Assembly (NCBI RefSeq): GCF_004296935.1
Contig: NZ_SCVH01000170.1
Location: forward strand, 1-37,995
Reading direction: 5' to 3'
From: Reyranella sp.
Lineage (GTDB): Bacteria; Pseudomonadota; Alphaproteobacteria; Reyranellales; Reyranellaceae
Length of the DNA stretch: 37,995 bases
Shown here: positions 33,474-37,995 of the stretch, in pieces
Layout of the letters: each line of letters opens with the position of its first letter
How positions within the stretch are numbered: position 1 is the first letter of the stretch
Program-made: the position numbers and the translations under genes
The notes under the pieces: model-generated
What the model saw: the letters and a program-made list of their open reading frames with translations, nothing else
Databases searched by the model: none
What the model was told of the DNA's origin: nothing

Positions 33474-34235
33474 ATGATGAAGCCATCGAACCCCGGTCGA
33501 CGCGCGCTGCTGATGGGCGGCGGCGCGGCGATTGTCGCCGGCCGACCTCGCGGAGCAGCGGCGCGCCGGCCGGGCAACGGGCCGTGGGCGGTCGAATTGT
33601 TCACCTCCCAGGGCTGCAGTTCCTGCCCGCCGGCCGACGCCTTCCTCGGCCGGCTGGCCAAGCGCCCCGATATCGTGGCGCTGTCGTTTCACGTCGACTA
33701 TTGGGACTATATCGGCTGGAAGGATCCCTTCGCATCGCGCGAGACCACCGAACGCCAGCGTGGCTATGCAAAGGCCCTGAAGCAACGCTACGTCTACACG
33801 CCCGAGATGGTGGTCGATGGCATCGGCCATGATTCCGGGCGCGAGCCCGGCCAGATCGAGGCGTTGCTTGCGAAGGCGCAGGGCCTGGCGCCGCGGCGTG
33901 CAACCCCGGAGCTTTCGCGGACCATCGGCGGGCCACTCACCATCAAGCTCGCCGCCTTCACGCTCCGACACGGCCCGGCGGACGTCACCCTCGCCATCTA
34001 CGACCGGCGCAACAACACGGCCGTGGCAAGCGGCGAGAACCAGGGCCGCACGCTGGAGAACTTCAACATCGTGCGACACCTCGAGTTGGTGAGCCGCTGG
34101 GACGGCGCGCCCGCCAGCTGGAGCATCGCCGCCGAGCGCATCCAGCCGACCCAGGGTGTGGCCGTGCTGGTCCAGCAGGCAGAGTGCGGACCGATGATCG
34201 GCTGCAACAAGCTGGAGCCCGCCTACTCCGGCTAG
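33474..34235 (+). CDS. Exported DUF1223 (thioredoxin-like) protein
   Basis: 253 residues from the first of two consecutive ATGs. The N-terminus (PSNPGRRALLMGGGAAIVAG) is a likely export signal with a twin arginine. The DUF1223 signature FTSQGCSSCPPAD follows, with a CxxC-like pair in a thioredoxin-type fold, then LSFHVDYWDYIGWKDPF and QRYVYTPEMVVDG. Function is not established for the family. A redox role is suggested by the cysteine pair, and a further pair (AECGPMIGCNK) lies near the C-terminus. It is divergent from the znu operon across about 120 bp and precedes the helicase gene by 67 bp. Confidence 0.88.
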   Translation: MMKPSNPGRRALLMGGGAAIVAGRPRGAAARRPGNGPWAVELFTSQGCSSCPPADAFLGRLAKRPDIVALSFHVDYWDYIGWKDPFASRETTERQRGYAKALKQRYVYTPEMVVDGIGHDSGREPGQIEALLAKAQGLAPRRATPELSRTIGGPLTIKLAAFTLRHGPADVTLAIYDRRNNTAVASGENQGRTLENFNIVRHLELVSRWDGAPASWSIAAERIQPTQGVAVLVQQAECGPMIGCNKLEPAYSG

Positions 34236-34302
34236 AATCCGGCCCCGGGATGGCCCAGGGGGCGGCCTTGCTTCCGCCACGGGTGCGGGCGAAGGTGCTG
34301 CG

Positions 34303-37300
34303 ATGCCGCCCGTCGCCAGCGCCTCCGGCCGCCTGACCGCGGTTCTCGGTCCCACCAACACCGGCAAAACCTATCTCGCGATCGAGCGCATGCTCGGCCA
34401 CGAGTCGGGCATGATCGGATTTCCGCTGCGCCTGCTGGCGCGCGAGAACTACGACCGCATCGTGGCCATCAAGGGCGCCAAGCAGGTGGCGCTGATCACC
34501 GGCGAGGAAAAGATCTCCCCGCCCGGGGCGCGCTATTTCGTCTGTACGGTCGAATCCATGCCGGTCGAGCGGCCGGTGTCGTTCCTCGCCGTCGACGAAG
34601 TGCAGATGGCGGCCGACCCCGAACGCGGCCATTTCTTCACCGACCGGCTGCTCCATGCACGCGGCATGAACGAAACCATGCTGCTGGGCGCCGACACGGT
34701 TCGACCGGTGCTGAACCGCCTGTTGCCCGACATCGACATGGTGGCGCGCCCGCGCTTTTCGAAGCTCTCCTATGTCGGGTCCAAGAAGGCCACGCGCCTG
34801 CCGCGCCGCTCGGCCGTGGTCGGCTTCTCAGCCGCCGAAGTCTACGAGATCGCTGAACTGGTCCGCCGCCAGCGCGGCGGCACGGCGATCGTGATGGGCG
34901 CCATGAGTCCACGCACGCGCAACGCCCAGGTCGAGATGTTCCAGTCGGGCGAGGTCGACTATCTGGTCGCGACCGATGCGATCGGCATGGGCCTCAACAT
35001 GGACGTGAACCATGTCTGGTTCGCGAGCCTGCGCAAGTTCGATGGCCGCAGCTCGCGGCCGCTGCGCGCCGTCGAGCTGGCGCAGATTGCCGGCCGCGCC
35101 GGACGCCACATGAACGACGGCACCTTCGGCACCACGGCCGATGTCAGCGGCCTCGAGCCGGAGGTGGTCGAGGCGATCGAGAATCACCGCTTCGATCCCT
35201 TGCGCGACGTGCAGTGGCGCAACAGCGACCTCGATTTCCGCACGGCGCCGGCACTGATCGCCTCGCTCAACGTCGCGCCGTCACATGTCGCGCTCCAGCG
35301 CGTCCGCGAGCAGGACGACCAGTTGGCGCTTCAGACGCTGGCGGCGCAGTCGGATTTCCTGCCGCGCGTGCGCACGCCGCAGCGCGTGCGCCTTCTCTGG
35401 GAAGTCTGCCAGGTGCCGGACTTCCGCAAGACAATGACCGAGGAGCACACGCGCCTGCTCGGCCAGCTGTTCGAGCATCTGACCCAGGGCGGCGAACGCC
35501 TGCCCGAGGACTGGATCGAAAGTCACGTGAAGCGGCTGGAACATTTCGATGGCGACATCGATACCTTGATGGCGCGCATCGCCCATGTCCGGACGTGGAC
35601 TTATATTTCGCACCGCCCGGACTGGATTCAACGTGCAACTCATTGGCAAGAGCGCGCCCGCGCCATCGAGGACAGGCTTTCCGACGCCCTGCATCAGCGT
35701 TTGACGCAAAGGTTTGTCGATAGACGGGCGGCTCTGCTTGTACGAAGATTGCGCGATGAGGGTGAAATGACGACATCGGTCGCCGCAGCGGGCGAAGTCA
35801 CTGTCGAGGGCGAGCATCTCGGGCGGATCGAGGGCTTTCGCTTCGTTCCCGACGCGGCCGAGAGCCATGCCGATCAGAAGGCCGTGATGAGCGCCGCTCT
35901 GCGTGCGCTGCGTCAGGACCTTCCAGCGCGCCTGCAAGCCTTTGCCAGTTCGGCCGACGGCGAGATTGTCTTCGATTCCCAGTTGCGCGTGTGCTGGGGC
36001 GGCGGCCCGATCGCCCGCCTGCTGCCGAGCGGCGATATCCTGGCACCGAAGGTCGAGGCGCTGGCCACCGACCTGCTCGATGGGCCAGCCCGCGAGGAGG
36101 TGCGCAAGCGCGCCGCCGCCTGGGTCGAGACCCGTATTCGTCTTGGCCTGTCCGAGTTGATGGACGCCCGGGCGACGGCCGAGTTGCCGGCTGGCGCACG
36201 CGGTGTCGTCTTCCAGCTCGCGGAGAGCCTTGGTGTGCTGTCGCGTCGCCCGATCGAGGACCAGCTCGCCCAGCTCGGCGATGACGACCGCAAGGCGCTG
36301 GCCCGGCTCGGCGTCAGGGTCGGCGTCTACTCGATCTACTTCCCGAGCATGCTGAAGCCGGTTCCGATCCGTCTGCGCGCCGGCCTCTGGATGATCGCCC
36401 GCAATCGCGAGACCATTCCCCCGCTGCCGGCCGAAGGCCGCACGTCGATGGATCTGCCGAAAGATGCCGAGCGCGATTTCTACGCCACCATCGGCTACCT
36501 GCCGCTCGGCGATCACGCGATCCGAGCCGATATGGTCGAGCGCCTGGCGGCGATGGCGCGCCAAGCCGTCCGCGAGAGTCGCGAGACGGCACGTCGCGCG
36601 CAGCAGGAAAAGAAGTCCGCGCCAAGCGCACAGCTTCCCGTGGCGGCGGCCGATGCGCCGTCGGCCCCGCTCTCTGCCGACGAGATCAGTGAATGGGCGA
36701 TCGTGGCCGCCGCGTTCGGCGAAAGCGAGCCCGCGCCGCAACCTGAAACTCCGGCCGCGCAGGAGCCCGAGGCTTCCACCGTCGAGGCTGTCGCCGTCGA
36801 AGCACCGATCATCGAAGCACCTGCCGCCGAAACGCCTGCCAATGACGCTCTCGCGGGCGACGAGACCACGACCGTCGAGGCCGTAGCCGTCGATGCACCG
36901 AAGCAAGAACCGAAGCCGGAGGGCCCGCGCGCGCTGCAACCGGGCCATTTCCGTGCCACGCCGCAGATGATGTCGCTGGTCGGCTGCTCCGAGCCCGAGA
37001 TGGCCAACGTGATGCAAGCGCTCGGCTACCGGGTGCATCCGCCGTCGGAGGCCTCCGGGCCGCTGCACAGCTTCTCGATGAAGCCGCGCTTCGTACGCGA
37101 GCGCGAGGAGCAACGCGAGCGCCAGCGCCTCCAGCAGCGTCAACAGCGTCAACAGCGCGAGCAGCAGCGGCGCGAGCGACCTGAGCGGCCACCCAACGAG
37201 CGCCAGTTCTTCGCCGACGCACCGCGTCCTGATCGCGGCAAAGACGGACCGAGGGGCAGCGGCCCCCGGAACGACGAGCCGCGTAAAGATGGGCCCCGCA

Positions 37301-37497
37301 ACGACGGCCCCCGCAAGGACGGTCCGCGTCAGGCCGGGCCGCGTCAGGATCGCGGCCACGGTGCGCGCCCGCCACGGCGCGACAGCGGCGGCCCGGCGCT
37401 CAGGCTCTACGCCACCACCGAGACCAAGAGCGATGCGCCGGCGGCCGACTCGCCGTTTGCCAAGTTGCTCGAGCTCAAGCTCGGCGGAAAGAAGTAG
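34303..37497 (+). CDS. Suv3-like DExH-box RNA helicase with basic low-complexity tail
   Basis: 1064 residues. The helicase core matches mitochondrial Suv3-type enzymes: Walker A GPTNTGKT at 16-23, motif II DEVQ at 98-101, ATDAIGMGLNMD (motif V) and QIAGRAGRH (motif VI). A long helical region with the C-terminal Suv3-type segment follows to about residue 760. Next come a Glu/Ala/Pro-rich stretch with VEAVAVEAP-type repeats (about 800-890), a DNA/RNA-binding-like block, an Arg/Gln coiled stretch near 940-965, and GPRxDGPRKD-type repeats near 985-1025. The tail is probably an RNA-binding or condensate-forming region. The gene precedes the S4 protein and fdxA, an order conserved in alphaproteobacteria. 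Confidence 0.92.
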   Translation: MPPVASASGRLTAVLGPTNTGKTYLAIERMLGHESGMIGFPLRLLARENYDRIVAIKGAKQVALITGEEKISPPGARYFVCTVESMPVERPVSFLAVDEVQMAADPERGHFFTDRLLHARGMNETMLLGADTVRPVLNRLLPDIDMVARPRFSKLSYVGSKKATRLPRRSAVVGFSAAEVYEIAELVRRQRGGTAIVMGAMSPRTRNAQVEMFQSGEVDYLVATDAIGMGLNMDVNHVWFASLRKFDGRSSRPLRAVELAQIAGRAGRHMNDGTFGTTADVSGLEPEVVEAIENHRFDPLRDVQWRNSDLDFRTAPALIASLNVAPSHVALQRVREQDDQLALQTLAAQSDFLPRVRTPQRVRLLWEVCQVPDFRKTMTEEHTRLLGQLFEHLTQGGERLPEDWIESHVKRLEHFDGDIDTLMARIAHVRTWTYISHRPDWIQRATHWQERARAIEDRLSDALHQRLTQRFVDRRAALLVRRLRDEGEMTTSVAAAGEVTVEGEHLGRIEGFRFVPDAAESHADQKAVMSAALRALRQDLPARLQAFASSADGEIVFDSQLRVCWGGGPIARLLPSGDILAPKVEALATDLLDGPAREEVRKRAAAWVETRIRLGLSELMDARATAELPAGARGVVFQLAESLGVLSRRPIEDQLAQLGDDDRKALARLGVRVGVYSIYFPSMLKPVPIRLRAGLWMIARNRETIPPLPAEGRTSMDLPKDAERDFYATIGYLPLGDHAIRADMVERLAAMARQAVRESRETARRAQQEKKSAPSAQLPVAAADAPSAPLSADEISEWAIVAAAFGESEPAPQPETPAAQEPEASTVEAVAVEAPIIEAPAAETPANDALAGDETTTVEAVAVDAPKQEPKPEGPRALQPGHFRATPQMMSLVGCSEPEMANVMQALGYRVHPPSEASGPLHSFSMKPRFVREREEQRERQRLQQRQQRQQREQQRRERPERPPNERQFFADAPRPDRGKDGPRGSGPRNDEPRKDGPRNDGPRKDGPRQAGPRQDRGHGARPPRRDSGGPALRLYATTETKSDAPAADSPFAKLLELKLGGKK

Positions 37498-37512
37498 CCG
37501 CCCCAGCGCGCG

Positions 37513-37767
37513 ATGCGGCTCGACAAGTGGCTCTGGCACGCACGCTTCTTCAAGTCCCGGACCTTGGCCACGCGCTACATCGAAAAATCGCGCTGCCGGA
37601 TCGATGGCCGCATCGTCAGCAAGCCCCATGCGACGGTGGCGCCTGACATGGTGCTGACGTTTGCGCTCGGACAGCGTGTGCGGGTGGTGCGCATCGTCGC
37701 CCTCGGCGATCGCCGAGGGCCTGCGCCCGAGGCCCGCGCGTTGTATGACGAAATCGACTCTGCGTGA
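37513..37767 (+). CDS. S4-domain RNA-binding protein (Hsp15-like)
   Basis: 84 residues, consisting of an S4 RNA-binding domain: MRLDKWLWHARFFKSRTLA, then YIEKSRCRIDGRIVSKPHATV and VRVVRIVALGDRRGPAPEA. Hsp15 (HslR) binds free 50S subunits carrying nascent chains after heat stress, and the short alphaproteobacterial members are shorter than E. coli Hsp15 (133). It follows the helicase after 15 bp and precedes fdxA, so all three are probably cotranscribed. The exact RNA target is inferred from the family. Confidence 0.9.
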   Translation: MRLDKWLWHARFFKSRTLATRYIEKSRCRIDGRIVSKPHATVAPDMVLTFALGQRVRVVRIVALGDRRGPAPEARALYDEIDSA

Positions 37768-37833
37768 TTCGGTAGCCTTGCGCGCGACGGTCGCACGCGT
37801 TAATCACCCGGCCGCTCGTATCTGGAGCCGTTG

Positions 37834-37995
37834 ATGACCTATGTCGTGATCGAAGCTTGCATCAAGTGCAAGTACATGGACTGCGTTGAAGTCTGCCCCG
37901 TGGATTGCTTCTACGAGGGCGAGAACATGCTGGTCATCAATCCGGACGAGTGTATCGACTGCGGCGTCTGCGAGCCGGAGTGCCCGCCCAACGCC
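37834..37995 (+). CDS. fdxA: Seven-iron ferredoxin FdxA, 5' part
   Basis: The first 54 codons only; the gene continues past the right edge (family length about 110). The N-terminus carries the complete cysteine pattern of the [3Fe-4S][4Fe-4S] ferredoxins: C9, C12 (not always a ligand), C17, C21 and C25, then C40, C43, C46 and C50, within the familiar segments [17 protein letters not shown] and [13 protein letters not shown]. It transfers electrons in the cytoplasm. It follows the S4 gene by 66 bp, after a GGAG ribosome binding site. Confidence 0.95.
   Translation, partial: MTYVVIEACIKCKYMDCVEVCPVDCFYEGENMLVINPDECIDCGVCEPECPPNA

Noticed and set aside
35281-37629. 782-codon minus-strand frame opposite the helicase gene
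   Set aside because: No motif, composition of a shadow frame; the plus-strand helicase is unambiguous.

Overview
The window is GC-rich chromosomal DNA of an alphaproteobacterium. The evidence is the gene content and order: secB/dnaQ/coaE, maf-aroE, rho, ubiE-ubiB-coaBC-dut, a very large NAD-glutamate dehydrogenase, and a Suv3-type helicase followed by an S4 protein and the 7Fe ferredoxin fdxA. The flavin-dependent (LLM) oxidoreductase, quinone oxidoreductase, PQQ sugar dehydrogenase and epoxide-handling genes suggest a soil or water heterotroph. A Reyranella-like or other Rhodospirillales/Hyphomicrobiales lineage is only a guess.

Layout. 1-2.9 kb: a class I glutamine amidotransferase, secB, dnaQ and coaE. 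2.9-6.4 kb: a quinone oxidoreductase and a flavin monooxygenase, apparently cotranscribed with coaE-dnaQ, then a divergent secreted PQQ sugar dehydrogenase. 6.4-9.8 kb: maf-aroE-thioesterase convergent with rho, whose product carries an extra linker of about 45 residues. 10-17.2 kb: one long leftward gene string, ubiE-ubiB-TauE-coaBC-dut-Rrf2-CMD-GNAT-HIBADH. 17.2-21.6 kb: an accessory stretch with a halohydrin dehalogenase-like gene (epoxide chemistry), a repeat-rich noncoding segment, a methyltransferase, a FicA/FicT toxin-antitoxin pair and an unrecognised membrane protein of lower G+C. 21.6-25.1 kb: nrdA-nrdB with a long control region, then twin REP-like palindromes. 25.1-30.4 kb: the giant glutamate dehydrogenase and msrB. 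30.4-33.4 kb: a probable Zur-controlled leftward operon of a 39-residue membrane peptide, znuC, znuB, a soluble epoxide hydrolase and a 43-residue secreted peptide. 33.4-38 kb: a DUF1223 protein, the Suv3-like helicase, the S4 protein and the start of fdxA.

The most notable items are the halohydrin dehalogenase candidate, which has both family-defining motifs; a bona fide epoxide hydrolase placed in a zinc-uptake operon; two small genes of 39 and 43 codons; the Rho insertion; the 44-nt inverted repeat pair before gdh; and the nrdA leader with DnaA-box-like and CtrA-like sites. No rRNA, tRNA, CRISPR array, transposase or integrase was seen.
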